Assembly: GCA_963514095.1 (NCBI GenBank)
Contig: OY741268.1
Coordinates: 620,001 to 684,000 of the forward strand
Direction of reading: 5' to 3'
DNA length: 64,000 nt
DNA from: Eutrigla gurnardus
Taxonomy: Eukaryota; Chordata; Actinopteri; Perciformes; Triglidae
This document shows, in pieces, positions 10,480-21,504 of this stretch. The notes under the pieces are model-generated. The model searched no databases. It saw only the letters and a list, made by a program, of their open reading frames with translations, and was not told the DNA's origin. Both the position numbers and the translations under genes were made by a program. The stretch's first letter is position 1, and the number at the start of each line of letters is the position of its first letter.

Positions 10480-11840
10480 ACCTCTTCTAAAAAAGCGGAG
10501 CCTAGATGCCTCTATTAGCAACAACTACAGACCAATTTCAAATCTACCCTTCATAAGTAAAATAATTGAGAAAGTTGTCCTCCAACAACTAAATCACTTC
10601 CTGGCTTCAACTGGCTGCCACAACAACTTCCAGTCAGGATTTCGACCTTTTCATAGCACCGAGACTGCCCTTATGAAAGTTGTAAATGACATCCGTCTTA
10701 ACACAGACTCTGGCAAAACTTCAATATTAATGCTATTAGACCTCTGTGCTGCATTTGACACTGTCGACCACTCAATACTTTTGGACAGGTTGGAAAACTG
10801 GGTGGGGCTCTCAGGCACAGTCTTAAGCTGGTTCAAGTCATATCTACAAGATAGGAACTATTTTGTTTCCATTGGCGACTTTGTATCAGAACCTACCAAT
10901 GTAACGTGTGGAGTCCCCCAAGGTTCAATCTTGGGGCCGACTTTATTCAACATCTACATGCTCCCTCTAGGAAAAATCATGCAAAATAATAACATTGACC
11001 ACCATTGCTATGCCGATGACACCCAAATCTATGTAGCACTATCACCAAACGACTATCGCCCCATAGCTCTTCTGTGCCAGTGCATTGAGCAAGTCAAAGA
11101 CTGGATGTGCCAAAACTTCCTACAACTAAATGAGGACAAAACTGAGATAATTGTTTTTGGTGCTAAAAAAGAAAGGTTTAAAGTAATTCAACACCTTCAC
11201 TCTCTGTCCCTGAAAACCTCAAACAAAGCCAGAAATCTTGGGGTTATTATGGATTCTGATTTACATTTCGACAGTCACATTAAATCAGTAACAAAATCAG
11301 CCTACTATCACCTCAAAAATGTAGCAAGACTTAGAGGGCTCATGTCAGCTCAGGACTTAGAAAAACTTGTACATGCCTTTATTACTAGTAGGCTAGACTA
11401 CTATAATGGTCTCCTTGCAGGTCTTCCGAAAAAAACTGTCAGGCAGCTACAGCTTGTTCAGAACGCTGCTGCTAGAGTTCTTACAAAGACCAAAAAATGT
11501 GAGCATATTACACCAATTCTTAAATCCTTACATTGGCTCCCTGTATGTCAGAGGATTGATTTCAAAATTCATCCTGCTCACATATAAATCACTACATGGT
11601 CTAGGGCCGAAGTATATCACTGATATGCTCCCACTACATAAGCCTTCTAGACCACTAAGATCTTCTGAAACCAATCTGTTAGTGATTCCCAGAGTAAACA
11701 ACAATCACGGGAGAGCATCATTTAGTCACTATGCAACAAATAGCTGGAATAAACTTCCTGAAGATGTAAGACTTGCCCCAACTCTGACCACTTTTAAAAC
11801 TAGATTGAAAACTTTTATGTTCACCATAGCTTTCTGCTAA
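10480..11840 (+). pseudogene. L2 ORF2 RT and C-terminal domain, one frameshift
   Basis: One frame runs to 11587 with AAFDTVDHSILL, GVPQGSILGP and an intact CYADDTQIYV motif (near 11009-11038), then LNEDKTEIIVFG, NLGVIMDSDLHFD and NAAARVLTKT. A single frameshift near 11570 moves the C-terminus (LLTYKSLHGLGPKYI, RLKTFMFTIAFC) to another frame ending with TAA at 11838. Apart from that shift and the 5' truncation the RT domain is well preserved. Confidence 0.8.
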
Positions 11841-12029
11841 ATCTTTTAATGTCTGCACTGTTTTTAATTATTGCAAATATGTTTTTATTCTCCTTGTCTT
11901 TCTGTAATGCAATTCTTCTATTTTTTTTTCACTTTATTGTATGACATGTCATGATGTGAAGCACTTTGAGTCTGCCTTGTGTATGAAATGTGCTATACAA
12001 ATAAAGTTGCCTTGCCTTGCCTTGCCTTC
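10480..12029 (+). mobile_element. L2-type LINE, 5' truncated, with CCTTG tail
   Basis: It begins in the middle of RT (KPLLKKRSLD) at the right edge of the Ngaro-type repeat and ends with a GCCTT microsatellite after ATACAAATAAAGTTG (12000-12029). Such short repeat tails replace polyA in L2-clade LINEs. The insertion separates Ngaro-type DNA from the BEL/Pao relic that follows. Confidence 0.8.
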
Positions 12030-12796
12030 AATTGTCAGTTCCATCTATGACCCATTTGGATTTTTGTCACCACTCACCTTGTTACCAAAGATGATGTTGC
12101 AAGAAATGTGTCAGAAAAGCATGTCATTGGATGATTCTGTACCCCCCACATTCTCACAGCAATGGACAGAATGGCTGATGGACCTGGAGAAAGTGGTGGA
12201 GTTTAAGGTGGATTGGCCAGAACCTTTTGCTCCACAGCCTGTTTCGACAGAGGATCCAGAGGTGAAAAGGGACCTAAGGGCAAATGTCGTCATCTCTGGC
12301 TCGGAGGATGCCACCACAAAGCTTATTCATCACTTTTCTGTGTGGACTAAGCTCAAGACCTCCGTTGCCTGGCTCCTCAGGTTCAAAACGATTCTCCTGC
12401 AGCTAAAGATAAAGAGGAAGGAGATAGTGGCTCCTTTTGCTGGCTCACCAACACAATCTTTCAAGAGGATGATGTTTACATCAAGAGAAGATGGAGGCAG
12501 GTTCAATACCTTTCAGATCTGTTTGGAAGAGATGGATTAGGGAATACTTGCTACTACTGCAGGAAAGGCAAAAGCGGAGGAAGCCTCGGAGAAGTTTTAT
12601 GGTTGGAGACATTGTTATTGTCATGGATCAAACAGCTCCTCATGGTTCATGGATTATGGGAAGAGTAACAAAGACTTACCCGGACAAAAGAGGACTTGTA
12701 CGTGCAGTACAGTTGAAGACAAAGACAGGGCATTTGGAGTGGCCCATATCTAAGCTCTTCTTGCTTCAAGAAAAGGTCATGACCCAACGTTGAGTC
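12030..12796 (+). pseudogene. BEL/Pao pol fragments (RT end, post-integrase domain)
   Basis: The first segment (12030-12540) contains SIYDPFGFLSPLTL and DATTKLIHHFSVW, typical of the region after the Pao RT. The second (12491-12793) reads WKRWIREYLLLLQERQKRR, VGDIVIVMDQTAPHGSWIMG and GLVRAVQLKTKTG, matching the domain found after BEL/Pao integrases (DUF5641 type). The catalytic integrase core is absent. Stop at 12791. Confidence 0.75.
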
Positions 12797-12979
12797 ACAC
12801 GTGTTGGAGGATCTTGACTCAGAAGAAAGAAGACAGAAGACAGAAGATTAGATTGTTTTGTGACTCCTTTTTTGCTTGATAGAATTGTTCTATCATCACA
12901 ATTAGGGGCCTGTGTAGGCGCCACATCTTTATTTGTCTGTCTTGGGTTTTCGTCAGGTCTCCAGTGGTGGCAGTATAAC
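12030..12979 (+). mobile_element. BEL/Pao retrotransposon relic, internally deleted
   Basis: It starts directly after the L2 tail with a Pao RT/RNase H junction motif and ends in a probable 3' LTR. Most of RNase H and integrase are deleted. The LTR end is guessed as GGCAGTATAACA at about 12979 because it ends CA after a long non-coding run. No second LTR is visible in this position, so the boundary is uncertain. Confidence 0.6.
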
Positions 12980-13113
12980 ATTTTCTTTAATATCACACGT
13001 TCAGGTAATCAGGTAACGCATGGGGTGGAGGATCATGCGGTTTTAGTGGGCTCACATGCTGGCTTGCCCGGGTCACTCACCTTACCTTACTCCTTTGTTT
13101 TTCCGTAGTATCA

Positions 13114-13467
13114 TTAGGGCCCAAGCGCCGACAATGTCGGGCTGCGAAGCCCTATTGTTATTCGAATGTTTATTATTCTTACACGGGTTCGACGTGCCTT
13201 TTGGGGGCCTAAGCATTAAAAAAACTAACCAAATTTGCTGTGTCCATGCGGCCTGGTGAAAAATTTGAGAATTTGGCGTTTTCGCATTCGGCCACAAAGC
13301 GCCACATAGCGTGTCTATTCGCCAGCCCCGCCACACCGTAATTCTGATTGACATGAAATTTTGCACACAATTTTTCACCAGGCCGCATGTGCACACCAAT
13401 TTTGATGATTTTTTTTTTAATGCTGAGGCCTTCGCTGCCCGACATTGTCGGCGCGTGGACCCTAATT
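13114..13467. mobile_element. Long-hairpin MITE with TTAGGG ends
   Basis: The left arm starts ATTAGGGCCCAAGCGCCGAC and the right arm ends GGCGCGTGGACCCTAAT, its near reverse complement. A second inner pair (GGCCTAAGCATTAAAAAAA and its complement before 13435, plus GCGGCCTGGTGAAAAATT) extends the fold. The left arm carries an extra segment of about 55 bp. The whole can fold into one long imperfect hairpin. No coding capacity. Confidence 0.65.
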
Positions 13468-13476
13468 AGTGAAATA

Positions 13477-14437
13477 AGCAGGTGGTTGAAAACTGTTTTT
13501 TGCCCACTTCCTGTTGACTTTAGGCAGTGGGTCCAAAAGGCTTTTTTATACATCTCCAGATGGGCTATCTTAGAAAAAATATTCTTCCATCTGCACTCCG
13601 CCATCTTGGATTTGATGAAAAACCGTATGTTGTGCATTTCTCTGACACCGATGATCCGATTTAGACGAAATTTGGTGTGCGTACTTGTTAGACCTAGCTG
13701 GGGTGCAAAAAGTTCCAAAAAGGTTTTGAAAATATGGTTTTATTCAGAAAATATCAGCCAATAAACATAAGAGCGTTGTGCTACCAAAACGCAATTAGCA
13801 TAACTCCAAAACCTTTGGGCCATTCATCACAAAACTCGAAACCTATGTTGAAATAGCTACAAAGAGCATTCATGTCAATTTTCATCAAAATCGAGTAATG
13901 TGGGGCGCTTCCAAAAAATTCCCCAAATTGCCATTTTTGGCCATTTTTGGCTGTTTTTGGCCATTCACAGGGGTTTTACTTGATCTAAGTTGTACTATAC
14001 CGTTTATCCGAGTGATACCAAAATTGGATATATGGTTGGAAAGGCCTTAAGGACAAAAGATGCTCAAAAGTTTAGGGGTGTGGCCAGGGCGACGCCATGA
14101 CTGCGCTACTATTTTTAACCTTCGCCAAAAGCATCAAAGCTGTTATAACTTTCTTCTCCGATCTGCTCCAAAAAAATCATACTTGATAAGAGTCCCATCC
14201 TGAACACGTCTGCACTGCAATATTGACTTACAGGCAGAGCGCCACCTAATGGTGACATGAAATGTGACTGATTTTATGCCCTTTTTCTGAGTAACAGCCC
14301 CCCCTTTAGGTTAGGGGTACAAGCACAAAATATTTTTTCCTAGATAGCCCATGTGGAGATGTACAAAAAAGCCTCTTCGACCCACCACCTAAAGTCAACA
14401 GGAAGTGGGCAAAAAAAACGTTTTAACCACCTGCGTA
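13477..14437. mobile_element. Inverted-repeat element, ~100-bp arms
   Basis: The left arm begins AGCAGGTGGTTGAAAACTG with TTTTTTGCCCACTTCCTGTT. The right arm (14333-14437) is its reverse complement with scattered changes and ends CCACCTGCGTATC. The interior is non-coding, A/T-rich and has repeated GCCATTTTTGGC-like motifs near 13930-13970. It belongs with the larger repeat block to 17.1 kb. Superfamily unknown. Confidence 0.6.
14118..14300. repeat. Repeat X, first copy
   Basis: Starts CCTTCGCCAAAAGCATCAAA and contains CACGTCTGCACTGCAATATT. It is homologous to 16508-16695, where the same features occur in the same order. The two copies lie either side of the paired TIR elements, indicating a tandem duplication of roughly 0.5 kb. 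Confidence 0.7.
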
Positions 14438-14497
14438 TCAGCTCTGTGACTGTAAATAGTGGGGGAGGGGAAAGAGAAACACTAAGGAGACTCAGAT

Positions 14498-15420
14498 ACC
14501 CCTTTTCCACCAACGCGAACCTTGTTCAAGAGCCGGGCCGTTGCCCGTGCTGGTTCGCAGTTGGTTCAACTTGCGAACCGTCCGAGAACCTGTTTGCGTT
14601 TCCACCGGCTAGAGAGCCCAGAGAGCCACGTCATTACGTCACTGTATACGTCTGAGGTTTCCCCGCAGCGCTCATTTCAAGCATAGCAGACATGTCTCTT
14701 CAGAAAAAGTGTTTATTTTGGCTATTAATACATTAACAATAAAATACACAAAATACTAAAATCACAACATTTTTTAAAGTGTAGAACAGTGTGTGATGAA
14801 TAGATCAGTGTTTGATGTTTAGTCATCTGCAGGTTGGACCTCCGTTCAATATCGCCGATGTCCGACAGCTCTACAAACACAAACCAGAGAACAGCGGTTT
14901 AATCACAAACGTGTCCACGACGCTGTGAACACAGATGTTAAGTTACGTTGGTAGTTGGTAACGTTTAGTGAGCCAACGGCAGTCAGAAAGTGGCATGCTA
15001 ACGTTGTTGTTAGCAATATCACGCTAGCTGGCTAGCTAGCCGGTCAGCTTACATTACCCGAGGAAGCATAGCCACTAGTTGCTGCTGCTACGAACGTAAT
15101 CACTAGCTTGGTAAACTAAACAGAAATGTGTCGTTGGTTTGCAACGAGGTGAAACATTTTAAAAGTGAAACTTACCGGGAACAGTAACGTTAGTAAAACT
15201 CTGCAGCGGCGTATTTTCCCCCGTTGCCTCAAGCATTAACCCCGCCCCAGCCCCTCACGTAAGCCGGGGCCAGTTCCAGCCCAGCAAAGAGTTGGGGCTG
15301 CTCGGGAACCAGTTTTCCTGGCCGAGAGCCGGCTCTTTGTCTGTGGAAACAGGAAGAACTGGTTCGCGATTGGGCACCGGCTCCGAACCGGCCCTCAAAA
15401 TGCCTTGGTGGAAAAGGGGT
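14498..15420. mobile_element. TIR element A, 923 bp
   Basis: The ends are exact inverted repeats, ACCCCTTTTCCACCAA and TTGGTGGAAAAGGGGT. The flanks ACTCAGAT and ACTGAGAT may be an 8-bp TSD with one change. The interior has a GCTAGCTGGCTAGCTAGC palindrome near 15025 and GAACCGG/CCGGTTC motifs near both ends. No transposase frame. Almost identical to element B. Superfamily not settled. Confidence 0.75.
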
Positions 15421-15426
15421 AACTGA

Positions 15427-15568
15427 GATGTCAGGAAGGCATGGAGGAGATGTGACCTCTGTCACTGTTTAACACCATCCACAGTCATGACATTTTCCAC
15501 ACCTGCTAATGACTTTATACATTGTCTGATCTGCTCTGAACTTCACATGCACCTCAGACAGCTGTCAT
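15427..15568. repeat. Repeat Y, first copy
   Basis: GTCAGGAAGGCATGGAGG through ACCTCAGACAGCTGTCA matches 16785-16945 in order. Together with repeat X it shows that a contiguous X-Y unit was split by element A. Confidence 0.65.
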
Positions 15569-16494
15569 ACCCCTTTTCCACCAACGCGAACCATAGTTCA
15601 AGAGCCGGGCCGGTGCCGTGCTGGTTCGCAGTTGGTTCAACTTGCGAACCGTCCGAGAACCTGTTTGCGTTTCCACCGGCTAGAGAGCCCAGAGAACCAC
15701 GTCATTACGTCACTGTATACGTCTGAGGTTTCCCCGCAGCGCTAATTTCAAGCATAGCAGACATGTCTCTTCAGAAAAAGTGTTTATTTTGGTAAATAAT
15801 ACAATAACAATAAAATACACAAAACACTAAAACCACAACATTTTTTAAAGTGTAGAACAGTGTGTGATCAATAGATCAGAGTGTTTGATGTTTAGTCATC
15901 TGCAGGTTGGACCTCCGTTCAATATCGCCGATGTCCGACAGCTCTACAAACACAAACCAGAGAACAGTGGTTTAATCACAGACGTGTCCACGACGCTGTG
16001 AACACAGATGTTAAGTCACGTTGGTAGTTGGTAACGTTTAGTGAGCCAACGGCAGTCAGAAAGTGGCATGCTAACGTTGTTGTTAGCAATATCACGCTAG
16101 CTGGCTAGCTAGCCGGTCAGCTTACATTACCCGAGGAAGCAAAGCCACTAGTTGCTGCTGTTACGAACGTAATCACTAGCTTGGTAAACTAAACAGAAAT
16201 GTGTCGTTAGTTAGCAACGAGGTTAAACATTTTAAAAGTGAAACTTACCGGGAACAGTAACGTTAGTAAAACTCCGCAGCGGCGTATTTTCCCTCGTTGC
16301 CTCGAGCGTTAACCCCGCCCCCAGCCCCTAACGTAAGCCGGGCCCAGTTCCAGCCCAGCAAGGAGTTGGGGCCGCTCGGGAACCAGTTTTCCAGGCCGAG
16401 AGCCGGCTCTTTGTCTGTGGAAACAGGAAGAACTGGTTCGCGATTGGGCACCGGCTCCGAACCGGCCCTCAAAATGCCTCGGTGGAAAAGGGGT
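15569..16494. mobile_element. TIR element B, 926 bp
   Basis: Same family as element A: starts ACCCCTTTTCCACC and ends GGTGGAAAAGGGGT. Internal landmarks are in the same order, offset 1071 bp. It lies at the junction between two X-Y units. No clear TSD. Non-autonomous. Confidence 0.75.
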
Positions 16495-16507
16495 ATCAGT
16501 GGAACCT

Positions 16508-16945
16508 TCGCCATAAACATCAAAACTATTACTATAACTTCAGTGTTTCTTCTCTGATCTGCTCCAAACTTTCTATGCTTCATTAGAGTCCCACCCTGAC
16601 CACGTCTGCACTGTAAAATCAACTCTCAGTCAAAGTGCCATCTACTGGCGACAGGAAATGTCACTGATTTTGTGACGTTTTCCAAGTAAAAGCCACACCT
16701 GATACATTTTTTAACAGATCCCCTCATTTCAGCCTGCAGAGAGGACACAGGGAGAGGAGGGGTCACACTAGGGGGAGGAGGAAAGTGGTCAGGAAGGCAT
16801 TGACGTGTGTGAGCTCTGTGACTGAAATGTAGTTTCACCTCGGATCACACCAGATCAACAGTCATGACACTTTCCACACCTGCTAATTATTTTATTCATT
16901 GTGTCATCTGCTCCACACTACGCACGCACCTCAGACAGCTGTCAG
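16508..16945. repeat. Repeat X-Y, second copy, uninterrupted
   Basis: X (16508-16695) and Y (16785-16945) are contiguous here, separated only by about 90 bp. This serves as the reference for the arrangement before element A inserted into the first unit. Confidence 0.65.
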
Positions 16946-17149
16946 GGAGATAGATGGCTTTGAATGTCGATCGCTTGTGTCTAAACTTGCGCCAAGAGGT
17001 GGCAGCCGCAGCACAGGTAGCATCCACAACACTGCCCTGTGACCGCAGGCACTCCACGACTGCATATGAGCGAGGGCCGGCACGATACTGCTTGCCGTTT
17101 TAATTATTATTATTATCAACCACATGAGATATGTTTGTTAAGAGATTTA
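16946..17149. other. End of the 13-17 kb repeat block
   Basis: Contains GCGAGGGCCGGCACGATACT, TGCTTGC and a TTA run (17101-17118). These resemble the terminal part of widespread fish repeats that begin AGGGCC, like the hairpin element at 13114. Where the element stops is unclear. Confidence 0.3.
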
Positions 17150-18290
17150 ACTTTAAGAACTCTACCACCACCAGCCTAAATTATTATCGCCCTGTGGCCC
17201 TCACACCTAATCATGAAGTGCTTTGAGAGACTGGTCCTCCAGCACATCAAGGACTATCTCCCACCAGATTTCGACCCCTACCAGTTCGCCTACCGTGCAA
17301 ACAGATCCACGGAAGATGCCATCGCTGTAGCTCTCCACTCTGCTCTGAGTCATCTAGAGCAGGGGCAGAGCTACGTCCGGATGCTCTTTGTTGATTACAG
17401 CTCCGCTTTCAATACTATCATTCCTGACATCCTCATCACCAAATTAGTCAGTCTCGGCATCCCCTCTCTCACATGTGCCTGGATAAAAGACTTCCTCACC
17501 AACCGGCCCCAGACTGAGACTCGGCCCCCACCTCTCCCCCACTCGCACGCTGAGCACTAGCTCACCTCAGGGATGTGTGCTGAGCCCCTTGTTGTACTGT
17601 CTCTACACCCATGACTGCAGTCCGGCCCACAACAACAACCTCATCGTCAAGTTTGCCGACAGCACCACCATAGTTGGACTCATCTCAAAAAGAGATGAAG
17701 CAGACTACAGAGAGAAGGTGCTGAAGTTGACAGCCTGGTGTTCAAACAACAACCTGGCTCTGAACACCAAAAAGACCAAGGAAATCATCGTCGACTTCAG
17801 AAGGCACAGCACCGCAGCAGAGAGTCCAAACGTTCCGGTTTCTCTGCGTCCTCATCTCCGCTGACATCTCATGGACAGACAACATCACAGCGATTGTCAA
17901 GAAGGCTTAGCAGCAGTTACACTTCCTGATCCTCAGAAAGGGTCCTCAGAAAGCACAACATGGACTCCAAACTGCTGCTGACCTTCTACCGCCATCGCCC
18001 ATCGAGAGCCTGCTGACAGTATGGTACGGCAGCTGCACCAGTGCAGAGAGGCTCCAGAGGGTGGTCAAGGCAGCACAGAAGATCATCGGTTGCCCTCTCC
18101 CCTCCCTATCGGACATTTACACCTCCCGCTGCCTCAGCAGGGCAGAGACCATCATCAAGGACACTTCCCACCCTGGGTCCTACCTGTTTGATCTGCTGCC
18201 CTCAGGCAGGCGCTACAGGAGTGCCCGGGCAAGGACAAACAGACTTAAGAACAGCTTTTTCCCCAGAGCCATCGCCACCTTGAACTCAAA
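17150..18290 (+). pseudogene. Non-LTR retrotransposon RT (jockey/CR1-group), catalytic motif mutated
   Basis: Several frames together encode RT: CFERLVLQHI, QFAYRANRSTEDAIA, LFVDYSSAFNTI (17385-17420), QGCVLSPLLY (17572) and LKLTAWCSNNNLALN, then the C-terminal LPSLSDIYTSRCL and LLPSGRRYRSAR. The YXDD-equivalent motif reads KFADS near 17650-17664, so the second catalytic aspartate is serine. Deletions also occur near 17500 and 17870. The 5' part is absent. It is a different family from the L2 copies; naming beyond jockey/CR1 group would be a guess. Confidence 0.7.
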
Positions 18291-18586
18291 CAGGCAAACG
18301 GGCTCTAAAAAATGTGGCCGCCTTGATCTCGTGGGATTATCGTTGCCCACGTGTTCATGACAACAGAGCAAGTCAGGATCAAAATAACCGGCATGCATTT
18401 TAAGGCAATTGCTGGTGAGCGATTCTGCGCAGGCCCTGGCTCATCTCCAACGAGCCTATTGTTCTAGACATTTGATCTGCCAACAATATCATTGTCCAAT
18501 CAAACACTAAAGACGTGCTTCAAATGGTCCCGCCTATTTTGGGGCGATTTTAGTCAGGTTGAAAATTGCCCCAGGGGTCTCTCACA
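18291..18586. other. Unassigned sequence before the Harbinger end
   Basis: About 300 bp without a convincing ORF. It starts after the LINE C-terminus and ends at CTCACA before the GGCCC end. It could be another DNA transposon fragment; I see no TIR pair. Confidence 0.2.
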
Positions 18587-18758
18587 GGCCCAATCCCAAT
18601 GTCCCCCCTAAAGTCTAAGCCCTGAACTCTCACTGACTTAATTGACGTCACCTGGTAAGTGTGTGAGTGGGAGAGTCTGCAAGGGCCTGAAATTGTATAA
18701 ATAGGAATGGGACAGCCCTTAACTTCACCAGGAGAAACGTTAAATCAACTTGACGGCT

Positions 18759-19043
18759 GTGGCTAAGAGGTAGAGTGAGTCGTCCTCCAGATTGGCAGTT
18801 TGAATCCCAGCTCCTCCAGTCTGCATGCCGAAGTGTCCTTGGGCAAGATACTGAACCCCCAAATTGCCCCCAGTGCTGCGCCTTGTGTGAATGAGCATGA
18901 ATGAGTTAGGTCCTGATGTGCAGGCGACTCCTCTGCCATCAGTGTATGAATGTGTGTGTGAACGGGTAAAATTGACTGAATGTAGTGTAAAGCGCCTTGA
19001 GTAGCTAGTTAGCTAGAAAAGCGCTATATAAATGCAGGTCCAT
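18759..19043 (+). mobile_element. tRNA-derived SINE
   Basis: The head GTGGCTAAGAGGTAGAGTG resembles a pol III A box and CAGTTTGAATCCCAG a B box. The body has GTGTCCTTGGGCAAGATACT and CTGAACCCC, and the tail ends AAAGCGCCTTGAGTAGC ... GCTATATAAATGCAGG. This is a common fish SINE layout with a LINE-like tail. Short flanking similarity (CTTGAC and ATTGAC) may be the TSD. Confidence 0.75.
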
Positions 19044-19082
19044 TGACAAAGAAAACATGTTGCTGACTATGGTGGTATTAGA

Positions 19083-19133
19083 CATTTACATTTACATTTA
19101 GGTCAATTAGCAGACGCTTTTGTCCAATTATTA
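19083..19133 (-). repeat. L2 3' tail remnant
   Basis: ACATTTACATTTACATTTAG followed by AATTAGCAGACGCTTTTGTCC is the minus-strand form of the fish L2 tail also seen at 8305. Only about 50 bp remain. Confidence 0.6.
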
Positions 19134-19403
19134 GGACTCATAATTTTGCATATTTTACGATCTTCACGGCAAAGGCACTTGAGGAACAGACTGAATGTGT
19201 AATTTGCAAAAATGAATTGCATTATTAATTTAGTATATGTTTTTGTGAAAACTGCTTAATTAAGCAAAAATGCCCAAAAAACGGTTAAGAGATAAACTAG
19301 ATGTGTAATATATGCTTGCATTCCTCTGATTTCATCTGTTTTTGAATATAAAATTAACAACAACTTAAATCCTTGTTAATGTAATGTTTCTTTGTCAATG
19401 TAG

Positions 19404-20425
19404 GCATACCAGCACACCACTTATGCCAGGCTGAACACCCATGTGCCAGTGCTCCGGATATACAGTATATGGATTTTGAGCAAGACTTAAGGAAGGACTT
19501 TAGAACATCAAGGCAGGCATTCAATGGGCTGCTCCAAATTTTGCACTAGGATTCATTTGAAGGTTCTAGTTTTTGTTTATTGGCTGACCCACGGGGCATC
19601 TTATCGTGTTACATCACAGTCTTTTGATGTGCCCAAAACCAATGTATTCAGAGTTGTGCACAGGATTACCAAAGAGATACTCAGATGCAAGGGCAAAGTT
19701 ATCTCATTTTCCAGTCCAAACACCTTAGATGAAGTTGGCCATAGATTTGGCCAGCTGGCACAGCATGAAGCCTTCAATAAGGCTGTGGGGGCCATAGATG
19801 GATGTCATATTAGAATCAAACCACCAAAGAATAACCAGGCAGATTATTTCAATTACAAACAATTTATTCAATTCAACTCCAAGGAATCTGTGGCTCCACT
19901 GGGAGATTTCTGGACATTTTTGTTGGTTATGGAGGTTCAGTTCAGTTGACACTCGCATTTTTAAAAACAGTTCATTTTCATTCCCTATACCCCACACCTG
20001 GTTATTTTCTCTTGGGAGATGGAGGCTATCCTTGCCTTGAGCTGCCAATCCAAATCATCACCCCTTCCAGACACCCCTTGTAAGAGAGTATGCAGGAGCA
20101 TTTCAATTCAAAGCCTGGCAGAGCTCGGTCCATCATTGAGAGGACATCTGGGGCAATGAAGGCAAGGTGGCTGGCCACTTAATTCAAGGTGCTAGAGATT
20201 AGGCCTCAATTTTGTTCAGAAATTGCCTTGGCCTGTGCATTCCTCCACAATGGTATGCCTCATGCATGGAGACATTCTGGAAGAGCCAGTGCTCCAGCCT
20301 GACGAACCTGGTCCCCATGCTCCACTGGACCTACACGAGGAGAGAAGTGGGGCCCATGTGAGGGAGAGGTATCGGCACCCCAGCTACTTGATAAGAGATC
20401 AACGTGGAGAAAAACACCGCTTACT
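19404..20425 (+). pseudogene. Harbinger transposase (HARBI1-like DDE nuclease), frameshifted
   Basis: The readable order is a short N-terminal piece after a likely acceptor (AATGTAG at 19398-19404), the main frame 19524-19949 with VFVYWLTHGASYRV, DVPKTNVFRVVHRI and VGAIDGCHIRI (Asp of the DDE triad), then KNNQADYFNYKQF. A deletion and shift near 19890 precede LGDGGYPCLELPIQI (second Asp region) at 20010-20056. The tail VCLMHGDILEEPVLQPDEPG lies at 20240-20310. Multiple frame changes make it inactive. It would act with the Myb-like partner encoded at 21505-22260. Confidence 0.75.
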
Positions 20426-20614
20426 GACCAAACAGCTCCCTTGGAGCACGGATAAAAACATTAAAAAAAGAAGTTCGGTGGATCGTGAGTCTCTTCAGAG
20501 AACTATTTGTGTTCAGAGACCGGCAAAACCCTTTTTCTTTCCTTGACAATGTTTTTTATATGAGAGATACAGACCACGCTATAAGAATACATCTCAGCAA
20601 CACAGTCATTTGTT

Positions 20615-20765
20615 TGAAGTTATTTTTTGTGGGAGGACAGCGTAAGAGTTAAAGGGGCGAGAGAGAGGGACGACATGCTTTAAAAGAGGACCACAGGGCA
20701 GATTCGGGACCACTGCAGGGAGCCTCGGAACATGGGGCAGTAACTCTACCACTGAGCTATCAGTG
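20615..20765 (-). mobile_element. tRNA-derived SINE
   Basis: On the minus strand: TGATAGCTCAGTGGTAGAG (A-box-like head), then GGTCCCGAATC (decayed B box), then ATGTCGTCCCTCTCTCTCGC. The body matches the SINEs at 37012 and 63617. TSD not clear. Confidence 0.6.
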
Positions 20766-21480
20766 AACTTAACACATTCATTTAATCAGTCGGATCTAGT
20801 AGTTCCCTTGTGATGGGGCAGTCATATTATATGACTATTAATACGACTTCCGCATTCACACAGTCGGCAAGTTTTTGCCAGCTGTCCTTCCTGCATTTGG
20901 CAGATGAAACTGTTGCTTTTTGCCTGTATTATATGTTTAACTTATTCGTATTTCTGTAAGATTATAGTTTGCTCCTCGTACGTGAAATACGCCGCTCCGC
21001 TGCCTGTAGACTGTTCCATGTTTGTGATTGGTCAAATGCTGCAAACGTCGCCTCTTTCATGTGCACGCGCTCATAGTTGGAAAGGGAGACCCTGGGTTGA
21101 CTCACCGAGTTGATAACCAGCGTCGTGTGACCGCTTATCTCTGATTGCCTTTGTTAGGGTTACTTCAGCTGGATAACTGGAAGATGCCCTGGTATGTTGA
21201 ACTCGCTTCGTTTCTCATTTGAGTTTATGGTCATAAAGATAAAAAAAAAACTACATATCTGCCTTCTGTGTTTCTTGTTTGTGATGGAACCAAATGTTTG
21301 AGCTAATCAAGAATATTTAAACACACATTTCTGCTTTCACACACAAAGCCACAACAAAGCAAACTTTCAATATTCATGTTTGCAACCTGAAATTCATAGA
21401 ACACTGAGACGAGACAAGGATGAGAAGCAACTGATGTTTAATGTCAAAAATGTAAACAGAAATCTGTAAAAAACATAATC
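20766..21480. other. Harbinger inter-gene region, non-coding
   Basis: Lies between the convergent transposase and Myb-like genes apart from the SINE. It has no ORF with recognisable motifs; an A-run lies at 21241-21250. Likely element 3' UTRs plus unidentified repeat. Confidence 0.3.
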
Positions 21481-21504
21481 AACATAGATTCAAACTCAAA
21501 ATGA

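Noticed and set aside
20660..20770. Functional tRNA gene
   Set aside because: A box-like and B box-like motifs are present but the fold and anticodon arm are not; the flanking body matches a SINE family.
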